Positions 1 to 7,152 of a stretch of 64,000 nt of DNA are shown here, in pieces. Position 1 is the stretch's first letter. Each line of letters opens with the position of its first letter. Source of the stretch: Candidatus Amarobacter glycogenicus (lineage in GTDB: Bacteria > Chloroflexota > Dehalococcoidia > Tepidiformales > Tepidiformaceae); contig JADJZF010000003.1 of assembly GCA_016719395.1 (NCBI GenBank), positions 1-64,000 of the forward strand, read 5' to 3'. Both the position numbers and the translations under genes were made by a program. Below the pieces are notes generated by a model. That model worked only from the letters and a program-made list of their open reading frames with translations. It had not been told where the DNA came from and made no database searches.

Positions 1-2068
1 CAGCATAGGGCGCGAACTGGCCACGGCCGTCAGGCCGGAGACCGAATACGACCGCGCCTTCGAACTCCAGGCACAAAGCGCCGAAATGCGCGCGTTGACC
101 AAATGGGCATCGACGTCCCGTTCTCGGGCGCCCACGACATTCGCGGTGCCATCCGCGCCGCCGGCATCGGACAACTCCTGGAGCCAGGCGACCTCGTCGA
201 ATCCGCGCAGACGTTGCGTACTGCCTGGAGCGCGCATCGTGTCATCGAGAAACTCCGCGACCGTGCACCGCAGCTCGCTCTGATAGCGGACGAGATCAGC
301 GACTTCCGCCGGTTCACGGATGAAGTCGACCGCGCGATCACGCCGCGCGGCGAGGTGGCTGATAACGCGAGCGAGCAGCTCGGGACCACGCGCCGGGAAC
401 TGCGTCTTGCCGAGTCGCGCCTCGAACAGCGCGCCCACGCCGCTCTCGCCGACGCTATACGGCGCGGGGTCGCGCAAGAAGGACTGCTGACGGAACGGAA
501 CGGGCGCAAGGTCATCCCCATCAAGGCGGATTACCGCGGCCAGGTCCAGGGCATCGTCCACGATGTCTCTTCGAGCGGTGCGACCGTTTTCATCGAGCCG
601 ATGGGCGTCGTCGACGCAGGGAACCAGGTGCGGGAACTCCAGCTTGCCGAACAGCGCGAAGTCCGGCGCGTGTTGCAGCGGTTGTCAGCGATCCTCGGAG
701 ACATGGAGGCGGAGGCACTACGAAGCACGATGGCCCTGGCCAGGCTCGATGTCATCACGGCGAAGGTCCGCCTCGGGCGGCGAATGAAGGCCGCGCTGCC
801 GCCCCCGGGCGAGGTCGCATCCTGGTTCAAGGACGGCGGGGCCACGGTAATCAAGCGCGGTCGCCACCCGCTGCTGCGCGGAGAAGTGGTGCCGACGACC
901 ATCGAAGTCGGGGGTGAATACGCCGGTGTGCTCATCACGGGACCGAACACCGGCGGAAAAACGGTTGCGCTGAAGACGCTCGGGCTGCTGACACTGATGG
1001 CCCCCTCGCCCGGGCAATCCTCGAAACACTGTTGGAACGCGGATGCACGCTGGTAGCCACCACCCATCACGGCGAACTCAAAGTCTTCGCCCATAACGAC
1101 CCTCGACTCCGCAACGCTTCGGTCGAATTCAACATCGAGACGCTCAGCCCGACCTATCACCTGACTATCGGTCTGCCAGGGCAATCAAACGCGCTCGCGA
1201 TCGCTCGCCGGCTCGGACTATCCGACGATGTGCTGCAGCGAGCGAGCGACCAGCTTGCGCCAGAGCACTTCGAATTCGAGAACCTGCTCGGCGAGATCCG
1301 CAGCGAGCGTGCGGCGGCCTCCGAGGCCCGCCACCGGGAAGAGCTTGCCCACCAGGAGGCCGAGGCACTCCGGCTCGCTCTCGCTGAACGGCGCGACACC
1401 ATCGAGCACGAGCGGACGGCCATCCTCGCGGCGGCGCAGCGCGAAGCCGAAGACACGCTTGTCCGGATGCGTCGCGAAGCCGACACGCTGAAACGGAAGG
1501 CGGCGGCCCGGGATTTCGACGTCAGGTCGGCGGACGACACGCTGAAGCAGATGGGCGCCGACCTTGAGAAGCTAACGGCAGCAGCGAAACCGAAGCGTGC
1601 AACGCCGGCAGTAGTGAGTTTCCGGCGAGAGGTGCTCCCGGGCGATGTCATCCACGTCCGCGACATCCCCCAGCTGGGCGAGGCGCTTTCGCCTGTGGGC
1701 GACGACGGCAGGGTTGAAGTCCAGTTCGGGTCGCTCCGAATGAAAGTCTCGGTGGACCGCATCGACCGCATCGAGCAGGCGGGCCCTTCGGGCGAGAAGG
1801 TTGCTGTGCCGACGGGGCCGCCGGTCAGCATGGAGCTCGACCTGCGCGGCCAGCGCGCCGAGGCAGCCCTCGAGCAGTTCGAAACGTACCTCGATGGAGC
1901 CTTTCGGGCCGGGCTTCCGTTCGTCCGGATCATCCACCGCAGGGCACGGTGCCCTGCGGGCGGCAATCCGGGGAGGCGCTTGCGAACCACCCGCTGGTGC
2001 GACGCTTCGAGTCCGCCTCGCCCCAGGACGGCGGCGATGGTGTAACGATCGCGCTGCTTGCGGGTTAG
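1..2068 (+). pseudogene. mutS2: MutS2 family endonuclease/ATPase, 5' truncated by window edge, multiply frameshifted and internally deleted
   Basis: MutS2 is a DNA- and ribosome-associated ATPase with a C-terminal Smr nuclease domain. The reading frame changes several times. Frame 2 (from base 2) holds the N-terminal LGRELA-like segment. It shifts to frame 1 near base 100, where an AAA run looks one A short. Frame 1 runs through the Walker A motif GPNTGGKT (near 950) to LLTLMA near 1000, then jumps to frame 3 at LARAILETLLERG. About 80 residues that normally carry the ABC signature and Walker B are absent there. Frame 3 continues through the clamp and coiled coil to the Smr motif LDLRGQRAE. 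Two more shifts near 1940-1975 are needed to read GALRAAIR and then EALANHPLVRRF, ending at TAG 2066-2068. No functional ATPase could be made from this sequence as given. Identity is certain; whether the damage is biological is not. Confidence 0.85.
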
Positions 2069-2077
2069 ACTGCCCGC

Positions 2078-2473
2078 GTGAGCACTTCCGTCGTCGTTGT
2101 CATCGCTGCACTCGCCGTCATTGGGGCCTCGGCCGCGGCGTGGTGGTACCTTCGCCGACGCCGGCGAGATGGCGCAATTTTCGAGGGCACATTCTCGTTC
2201 GGATGGGAAGTATCCTCGTTCGTCCCGGGCGACAGTTCGAAGACCTCGCCCCGTTACTGGGTAGCGTGGACACCCGAGTCCCGGTTGATGGAGAAGCTCA
2301 AAGAACAAGGCTACGATCCCGCCTGGACGGCGGGCTACGGCACGGTTCGCGCAAAGCTCGCCGGTACGCTTGAGAAGCGTGCCGAAGGCGGTTACGGGCA
2401 CATGGGCCAGTATTCGGGTCAACTCACCGTCTCCCGCGTCCTCCAGATGAGCAAGTACGAACGCGGAGGCTAA
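2078..2473 (+). CDS. hypothetical single-pass membrane protein
   Basis: This 131-residue protein of unknown function starts with GTG 10 bases after the mutS2 stop. Residues 4-24 form a hydrophobic membrane anchor (VVVVIAALAVIGASAAAWWY), followed by a strongly basic run RRRRR that predicts the bulk of the protein stays in the cytoplasm. The remainder is a small soluble domain rich in Gly, Tyr and Trp with no motif I recognise. It ends 4 bases before rarA, so it is probably co-transcribed with it. The start is supported by the position of the hydrophobic segment at the extreme N-terminus. Confidence 0.65.
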   Translation: MSTSVVVVIAALAVIGASAAAWWYLRRRRRDGAIFEGTFSFGWEVSSFVPGDSSKTSPRYWVAWTPESRLMEKLKEQGYDPAWTAGYGTVRAKLAGTLEKRAEGGYGHMGQYSGQLTVSRVLQMSKYERGG

Positions 2474-2477
2474 GGGG

Positions 2478-3824
2478 ATGCAACCGAAGCTCTCCTTCGG
2501 TGTCGAACCGATCCCGCCGGACGCACCACTCGCAGCACGCATGCGCCCCCAGACGCTCGACGAGTTCATCGGCCAGGAAGAGGCCGTTGGTCCCGGCTCG
2601 ATGCTCCGCGGCTCGCTCGAACGCGGACGCCTGCCCTCGTTCATCCTCTGGGGTCCGCCGGGATGCGGAAAGACGACTCTCGCCCGCATCGTGGCAAGAG
2701 GCGTGGAGGCCGAATTTGTCTCTGTCTCGGCAGTCTCTTCCGGCGTAGCGGACCTGCGAAGAGTCGTCGCCGAAGCACAGGCACGTCGCGCATCCGGGAG
2801 ACGGACTGTCCTCTTCATCGACGAGATCCACCGCTTCAACAAGGCGCAGCAGGACGTCATCCTGCCCTACGTGGAAGACGGCACCGTCACGCTCATCGGT
2901 GCGACGACGGAGAACCCATCGTTCGAGGTGATCGCTCCCCTGCTGAGCCGGGCGCGTGTTGTCCGGCTGAAGCAACTGGGCCCGGCCGAACTCTCCGGGC
3001 TGGTGGACCGCGCGCTGGCCGACCGGGAACGCGGCCTCGGCATGCGCGAACTCGCGATCGACGAGGGAGGGCGTCTTGCCCTGGCCGAAGGCGCCAACGG
3101 TGATGGCCGGGCTGCCCTCACGGCCCTGGAGATCGCTGCCGACGTGGCGGAGGCCGGCGGCCGTCCGACGATCACCGCGCAAGATGTTGCGCAGGCGCTA
3201 CAGGACCGCCGCCCGTACTACGACCGCCAGAGCGACTATCACTACGACACGATCTCGGCGTTCATCAAGACGATCCGCGGAAGCGACCCGGACACTACAC
3301 TGTACTGGCTCGCCCGGATGACCGAGGCCGGGGAGGACCCGCTCTTCATCGTCCGCCGGATGGTGATCCTCGCATCCGAGGACGTTGGCCTTGCCGACCC
3401 GCAGGCACTCGTGGTGGCGACCGCCTGCCAGCAAGCGGTCCACTTCATCGGCATGCCCGAGGGTTTCTACGCGATGGCGGAATGCGCGCTCTACCTCGCT
3501 CTCGCACCCAAGAGCAACAGCGCAGGGTCCGGGTACGGCCGGGCAATGGCTGACGCCGCGAGGACAGCGCACCTGCCCGTGCCGATGCAGCTCCGCAACG
3601 CGGTGACGGGCCTCATGCGCCAGTTCGGCTACGGCCAGGGGTATCGATCGGCCCACGAAGAGCGGGGCCATGTCGCCAGGGAAATGCGGTATTTGCCCGA
3701 AGAACTCGGCTCGCCACAGTATTACGTACCAGGCGAACTCGGATTCGAAGCCCGCGCCGTCGCACGGTGGTCGGAGCTTCGGGCGGGCGAGCCAACCACA
3801 CTACCGGAACGAGAAGCCAAATGA
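2478..3824 (+). CDS. rarA: replication-associated recombination protein A (RarA/MgsA AAA+ ATPase)
   Basis: The 448-residue product is a full-length clamp-loader-like AAA+ ATPase of the RarA/WRNIP1 family, which acts at stalled replication forks. It opens with the family N-terminus (PLAARMRPQTLDEFIGQE), followed by Walker A GPPGCGKTT near residue 60, Walker B VLFIDEIHRF near 112, sensor GATTENPSFE near 140 and the C-terminal tetramerisation region with SDYHYDTISAFIK and DPDTTLYWLARM. Length and motif order match the family. Its TGA overlaps the ATG of the next gene (ATGA), so the two are translationally coupled. Confidence 0.95.
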   Translation: MQPKLSFGVEPIPPDAPLAARMRPQTLDEFIGQEEAVGPGSMLRGSLERGRLPSFILWGPPGCGKTTLARIVARGVEAEFVSVSAVSSGVADLRRVVAEAQARRASGRRTVLFIDEIHRFNKAQQDVILPYVEDGTVTLIGATTENPSFEVIAPLLSRARVVRLKQLGPAELSGLVDRALADRERGLGMRELAIDEGGRLALAEGANGDGRAALTALEIAADVAEAGGRPTITAQDVAQALQDRRPYYDRQSDYHYDTISAFIKTIRGSDPDTTLYWLARMTEAGEDPLFIVRRMVILASEDVGLADPQALVVATACQQAVHFIGMPEGFYAMAECALYLALAPKSNSAGSGYGRAMADAARTAHLPVPMQLRNAVTGLMRQFGYGQGYRSAHEERGHVAREMRYLPEELGSPQYYVPGELGFEARAVARWSELRAGEPTTLPEREAK

Positions 3825-4147
3825 AGATCGAATTTCTGTACTCCAAGAGCACAGGCCGCAGCGCCGCGGCAGAAGAGGCGCTGCGCCTCGCCATCGAATC
3901 GACCGACCCCACGATCGAGGTCAACTACACGGAGGTCATCGACTCCGAAGACGCACGCGACAAGAAGTTCCTTGGATCACCTTCGATCCGCGTCGACGGC
4001 GTCGACGTGGAGTACGGCGACCGCGAGCCCGACGAATACCAGGCCGGGACGCGCTACTACAACACGCCCGAAGGCTGGAAGCCGTATCCCCACGCTCGCC
4101 TGATCGCCAACACGATCCTGGAAATGCAGGCCCGGGCGAAGAAGTAG
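3821..4147 (+). CDS. thioredoxin-fold protein lacking the CxxC motif
   Basis: This 108-residue protein begins MKIEFLYSKSTG and contains FLGSPSIRVDGVDVEY. That is the beta-strand/cis-Pro layout of small thioredoxin-like proteins related to those found with mercury and arsenic genes. Where relatives usually have a Cys-containing active site after the first strand (GCPS-type), this one reads SKSTG, and there is no cysteine elsewhere. A disulfide reductase role is therefore unlikely; a binding or structural role is possible. The start at 3821 is chosen because its ATG overlaps the rarA stop and gives the canonical first strand. The gene converges on the histidine phosphatase gene 18 bases away. 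Confidence 0.7.
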   Translation: MKIEFLYSKSTGRSAAAEEALRLAIESTDPTIEVNYTEVIDSEDARDKKFLGSPSIRVDGVDVEYGDREPDEYQAGTRYYNTPEGWKPYPHARLIANTILEMQARAKK

Positions 4148-4165
4148 CGGCCGTTCTGCCGCGGC

Positions 4166-4789
4166 CTATCCCCGGTCGACGGTCGTCTCGATGCCACTGA
4201 GGTGGCACATGTCGTTGTGTCTCGCGATCACCAGGCGCCCGGCACGGTCCCGAGTGATCTCGGTGAGCGAGCAGTTGCCGACCATGAAGGCGCCCGGCCG
4301 GTCCAGGTCCAGACCCACGACCATGTGGCAAATCGCACCGATCACTCCGCCGTGGGCCACTGCGACCGTGGTCCCTTCGAATTGGCGGAGTCGCTCCAGG
4401 GCGTCCGCGAGCCGTCCATGGAAGGCGTCGCGGCCCTCTTCGCCAGGGAAGAGAAACCGCTCGCCACGGGCCCGGGATTTCAGCAGTTCCGGGAACTTTT
4501 CGCGCAGTTGCGACGGGGTAAGGCCAGCCCCTTCGCCGATGTCGTACTCGGCAAGGCCCGCTTCGAGTCCAATTTCGAGGCGCATCGCATCAGCGATCAC
4601 CGCCGCGGTTGTGGCGGCCCGCAGGAGTGGACTGGAGACGACACGGTCGGCTCCCAAATCGGCGAGGTGGCCACCCGTGAGGTGTGCCTGCCGGAGCCCG
4701 AGGTCGCTGAGCCCGTAGTCGAGGCGGCCCTGGAGCACGCCTGCGGCATTGCCGACCGATTCGCCGTGACGGACAAGGATGAGTCGCAT
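4166..4789 (-). CDS. histidine phosphatase family protein (phosphoglycerate mutase-like)
   Basis: The 207-residue product belongs to the histidine phosphatase superfamily. The catalytic RHG motif is at the N-terminus (LILVRHGES), and the usual SPLLRAATTA segment with the second arginine lies near residue 57. The acid-containing middle (LAEYDIGEGAGL) and the second catalytic histidine in VAVAHGGVIGAI near residue 150 are also present. These enzymes remove phosphate from sugars, nucleotides or cofactor precursors; sequence alone does not give the substrate. The gene is single, transcribed toward the thioredoxin-fold gene. Confidence 0.9.
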   Translation of the reverse strand: MRLILVRHGESVGNAAGVLQGRLDYGLSDLGLRQAHLTGGHLADLGADRVVSSPLLRAATTAAVIADAMRLEIGLEAGLAEYDIGEGAGLTPSQLREKFPELLKSRARGERFLFPGEEGRDAFHGRLADALERLRQFEGTTVAVAHGGVIGAICHMVVGLDLDRPGAFMVGNCSLTEITRDRAGRLVIARHNDMCHLSGIETTVDRG

Positions 4790-4938
4790 CTCAGCCGGTC
4801 ACTTGCCGGGGAGAACGCGGAAGGCCGGGGACTGTGGTATAGCCGGGAACAGCGGTCATTGTCGTTCGCATGGTATCCCACACAGGCGTGCGGTTCAGCA
4901 AGCCGGCGGCGAGCGGTGGGTCACGGTGGCGGGCCGCC

Positions 4939-5487
4939 TCACCGGGCTAACAGACCCGCGAAGACATCGAGAGCGGCGTTGACGTTGGCCGCGGACTTGT
5001 GGAACCCGCCGTGGTCGGCCGTGGGATCCTCGATCGCCTTGAGGACAGCGCCGCCGAAGCGCTCGATCCAGGCCGCCGCTTCGCGCATCCCAGGGCAGCC
5101 ATCGCGCGCAGCGTTGGCATCGCGTTCGCCGCAGAACGTCACCCAGTTGGTGCCTTCGAGCGGCTGTTGGCCGAGGAGACCAGCCTGTATTTCTACGTTC
5201 GGAGGGTAGTTCTGGCTGGGTTTCCCGGAATTCGCGACCGCCAGCAGGTAGTAGCCCGGGCCTTCGGTGGCATCGCGGGCGACGACCGCGTAGCTGTTGG
5301 CCGCACCACGGCTGAAGCCATGGAACATCACCGTCCCGGGCGCGACACCTTCGTGTTCGAAGGTCAGGGAGAGCTCGCGCTGCACCTCGGTGGGTGTCAG
5401 GTAATCTGCCGTCTCTTCGCCTTCGCCGTCCCACCATTGGAGGGCGACGATCCCGTAGCCACACGCTGCCCATCGTCTAAGAACCTG
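4939..5487 (-). pseudogene. alpha/beta hydrolase, N-terminally truncated
   Basis: An open frame runs from an in-frame TAG at 5488-5490 down to a stop at 4939. It has no ATG, and the first plausible start is GTG at 5385, inside the fold. The protein has the nucleophile elbow GFSRG near 5325, a C-terminal DHGGFH that fits the catalytic histidine, and the hydrophobic strand CGYGIVALQWW before the GTG. Relatives of this PHB-depolymerase/LpqC-like type carry a signal peptide and roughly 70-100 more residues upstream; none is present here. The cut coincides with the left edge of the low-GC island, so truncation by the insertion is plausible (inference). Confidence 0.55.
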
Positions 5488-5639
5488 CTAGGAATTTACA
5501 CATGCCGTGTTGTAATCCTGGGTCGCACTGACTAAGGTGTCGCCAAGCGTGTTCTGTCGCCGCCTGAGCGTTTGGCTTAGTTGGAAGCTTCAACCCTCGG
5601 ACGGCAGCCCCAGAGACGGACGGCGCGCCGGGGTGGAGC
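5488..5639. other. intergenic sequence at the left edge of the accessory island
   Basis: Nothing recognisable is encoded between the truncated hydrolase and the weak reading frame starting at 5640. No tRNA, direct repeat or integrase remnant is visible by eye. Base composition begins to drop here relative to the preceding genes. Confidence 0.3.
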
Positions 5640-5972
5640 GTGGCGATTGAATCTTTTGAAGCCTTAGCCGACATCATCGCTCTCCTCACGGATCACTGTG
5701 TCCGCGGCCTGAGAGACGACCATCACTTGGTTGTCGCAGGGCGCGTGAGCTCCGGGAACTGCGAGAAGGCTTCCGGCAAAGTCAATTACTCGCGTTCGCA
5801 GACGCAGCGCCGCTGGGATGAGGTCAAAGAACTCATCCTCGTCCCTCTCGGCCTGCCCCGCCACGACGATGTCCTGACCGGCATTTGGATAGTCCTCCAC
5901 AAAGACTGCTGCAGCGCTCCAGCATTCTTACTGCTGAAAAACGATGGCAGATTCAAGAGCGAGGTTGCGTAG
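5640..5972 (+). CDS. hypothetical protein, doubtful
   Basis: This is a weak candidate of 110 codons with a GTG start preceded by GGTGGAG. No family is recognised. An opposite-strand frame (5664-5900, GTG start, acidic product with VEDYPNAGQDIVVAG) is about equally plausible, and codon third positions are GC-rich in both. At most one of the two is real. It sits just upstream of the secreted-peptide gene inside the low-GC island and could be a decayed gene. Confidence 0.2.
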   Translation: MAIESFEALADIIALLTDHCVRGLRDDHHLVVAGRVSSGNCEKASGKVNYSRSQTQRRWDEVKELILVPLGLPRHDDVLTGIWIVLHKDCCSAPAFLLLKNDGRFKSEVA

Positions 5973-6004
5973 ACGTGCGGCGATCGCGGCAGAACTATGT
6001 TCGA

Positions 6005-6022
6005 CGACAAAGCGCGTTGTCG
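6005..6022. repeat. inverted repeat upstream of the peptide gene
   Basis: The hexamers CGACAA (6005-6010) and TTGTCG (6017-6022) are perfectly complementary across AGCGCG. They lie 26 bases before the peptide start. The site could be an operator or a leader hairpin; no factor can be assigned. Confidence 0.3.
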
Positions 6023-6048
6023 AATTTCGAATCAGTGAGGAGCACGAA

Positions 6049-6402
6049 ATGGGACTTAAGTTCGCCTCGGCGATACTTGCCTTTGCTGTCGCTATCACTC
6101 CGGCACTCGCTTTCGGCGGGACCGCGTGGTACGACGGCTCAGACCCGGGAGACAACTACTCCTGGGATGTCAACTTCGACGACCAATCTGTGCGAATCCA
6201 CGACGGCGAGTGCGACGGCGATGGAGCGTACTCACACTACTACACCACCACTGACCAGGGGACCCAGCGCCGAGTCGACGACCCAGACGGTTGCTCCAGC
6301 GGCGAAGGCACCGCTTCGTCACTGTTCTACCTCTACAGGCACCGCACGTGCGAGGACCATCAGTTCGCACCTGATCCTTGCAGCGGCTACGACTACGAGT
6401 AG
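6049..6402 (+). CDS. small secreted Cys/Tyr-rich peptide precursor (candidate lactococcin-972-like)
   Basis: The 117-residue precursor has a clear Sec signal peptide: a short basic start, hydrophobic core ILAFAVAITPALA, and predicted cleavage after ALA near residue 22. The mature part begins FGGTAWYDG, is acidic and Tyr/Ser/Gly-rich, contains AYSHYYTTTDQ and four cysteines, and ends DPCSGYDYE. An AGGAG-type ribosome site lies 6 bases before the ATG, which fixes the start. Next come an ABC ATPase and a large FtsX-type permease, the gene order known from lactococcin-972-type bacteriocins, whose mature peptides also have a GTW start and a YSNY-like block. Resemblance is by eye only; a secreted ligand or structural peptide remains possible. 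Confidence 0.6.
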   Translation: MGLKFASAILAFAVAITPALAFGGTAWYDGSDPGDNYSWDVNFDDQSVRIHDGECDGDGAYSHYYTTTDQGTQRRVDDPDGCSSGEGTASSLFYLYRHRTCEDHQFAPDPCSGYDYE

Positions 6403-6425
6403 TTTCGCCTAGAGACCGTGCTACT
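6398..6425 (+). terminator. weak hairpin between the peptide and ABC genes
   Basis: GAGTAG (6398-6403) overlaps the peptide stop codon and pairs with CTACTC (6420-6425). The loop is long and there is no T-tract. It could attenuate transcription so that less transporter than peptide is made; this is weak evidence. Confidence 0.2.
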
Positions 6426-6468
6426 CAGTCAGTGCGGCCTCTTGGAGCAAGAATGAAGGCGGCGTCCA

Positions 6469-7152
6469 ATGGCTGTTCTACGAGTTGAAAATCTCACCTT
6501 GGAAATCCCTGGACGTCGCCTTCTGGACAACATCTCGTTTGACCTAGAACGAGGCGAAAGCATAGCGATCATGGGGCCTTCCGGCGCAGGCAAAACATCA
6601 CTTATTAACTGCGTCTGCGGCATTGTCAAACCGACCTCCGGCCGCATTTGGCTGGTCGACAGCGAGGTGACTTTGCAGACGGCGTCAAAGCGGGCTGCCA
6701 GCAGGCTCGCGAATGTAGGGTATGTGTTTCAGTTCGGGGAACTCCTACCTGAAATTAGCGTTTTGGAAAACGTCGCGCTCCCGCTCAAACTCCGAGGTGT
6801 TCCGTGGGATGATGCTGAACGTCGGGCCGCTCACCAGCTCGAGACTGTCGGGCTCGCGAACCGTGGCCGGGACAGTCCCGATGTCCTCTCAGGCGGCGAG
6901 GTCCAGCGTGTCGCGGTGTCGCGCGCCATGGTGACCGAGCCGGCGTTGATTTTGGCGGACGAGCCGACTGGTGCGTTGGACGAGGAGAACTCATCTCGAG
7001 TTTGCGATCTTATCTTCTCGCTAGCGACGACCTTCGGGGCAGCCGTCGTGGTGGGAACCCACAATCCCGAGGTTGCGAGCCGAGCTCACCGGTCGGTGAT
7101 TCTTCGAGATGGGAGAATCGATGCGCGAGCCCGGATAGGATTACCGTCGTGA
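6469..7152 (+). CDS. ABC transporter ATP-binding protein (LolD/MacB type)
   Basis: The 227-residue product is a complete nucleotide-binding subunit. It has Walker A GPSGAGKTS near residue 36, a Q-loop in VFQFGELLPE near 86, signature LSGGEVQRVAVSRAM near 137, Walker B LILADEPTGALDEENS near 160 and the H-loop VVGTHNPEVA near 196. The spacing and the EPTGALD variant are typical of the LolD/MacB/FtsE group that energises FtsX-fold permeases rather than importers. Its TGA overlaps the GTG of the permease (GTGA), so the two form one transporter. Codon use is less GC-rich than in flanking housekeeping genes. Confidence 0.92.
   Translation: MAVLRVENLTLEIPGRRLLDNISFDLERGESIAIMGPSGAGKTSLINCVCGIVKPTSGRIWLVDSEVTLQTASKRAASRLANVGYVFQFGELLPEISVLENVALPLKLRGVPWDDAERRAAHQLETVGLANRGRDSPDVLSGGEVQRVAVSRAMVTEPALILADEPTGALDEENSSRVCDLIFSLATTFGAAVVVGTHNPEVASRAHRSVILRDGRIDARARIGLPS

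Noticed and set aside
5664..5900. Minus-strand alternative gene opposite the 5640-5972 frame
   Set aside because: Plausible composition but no recognised family and only a GTG start; kept as an alternative in the annotation rather than a separate gene.
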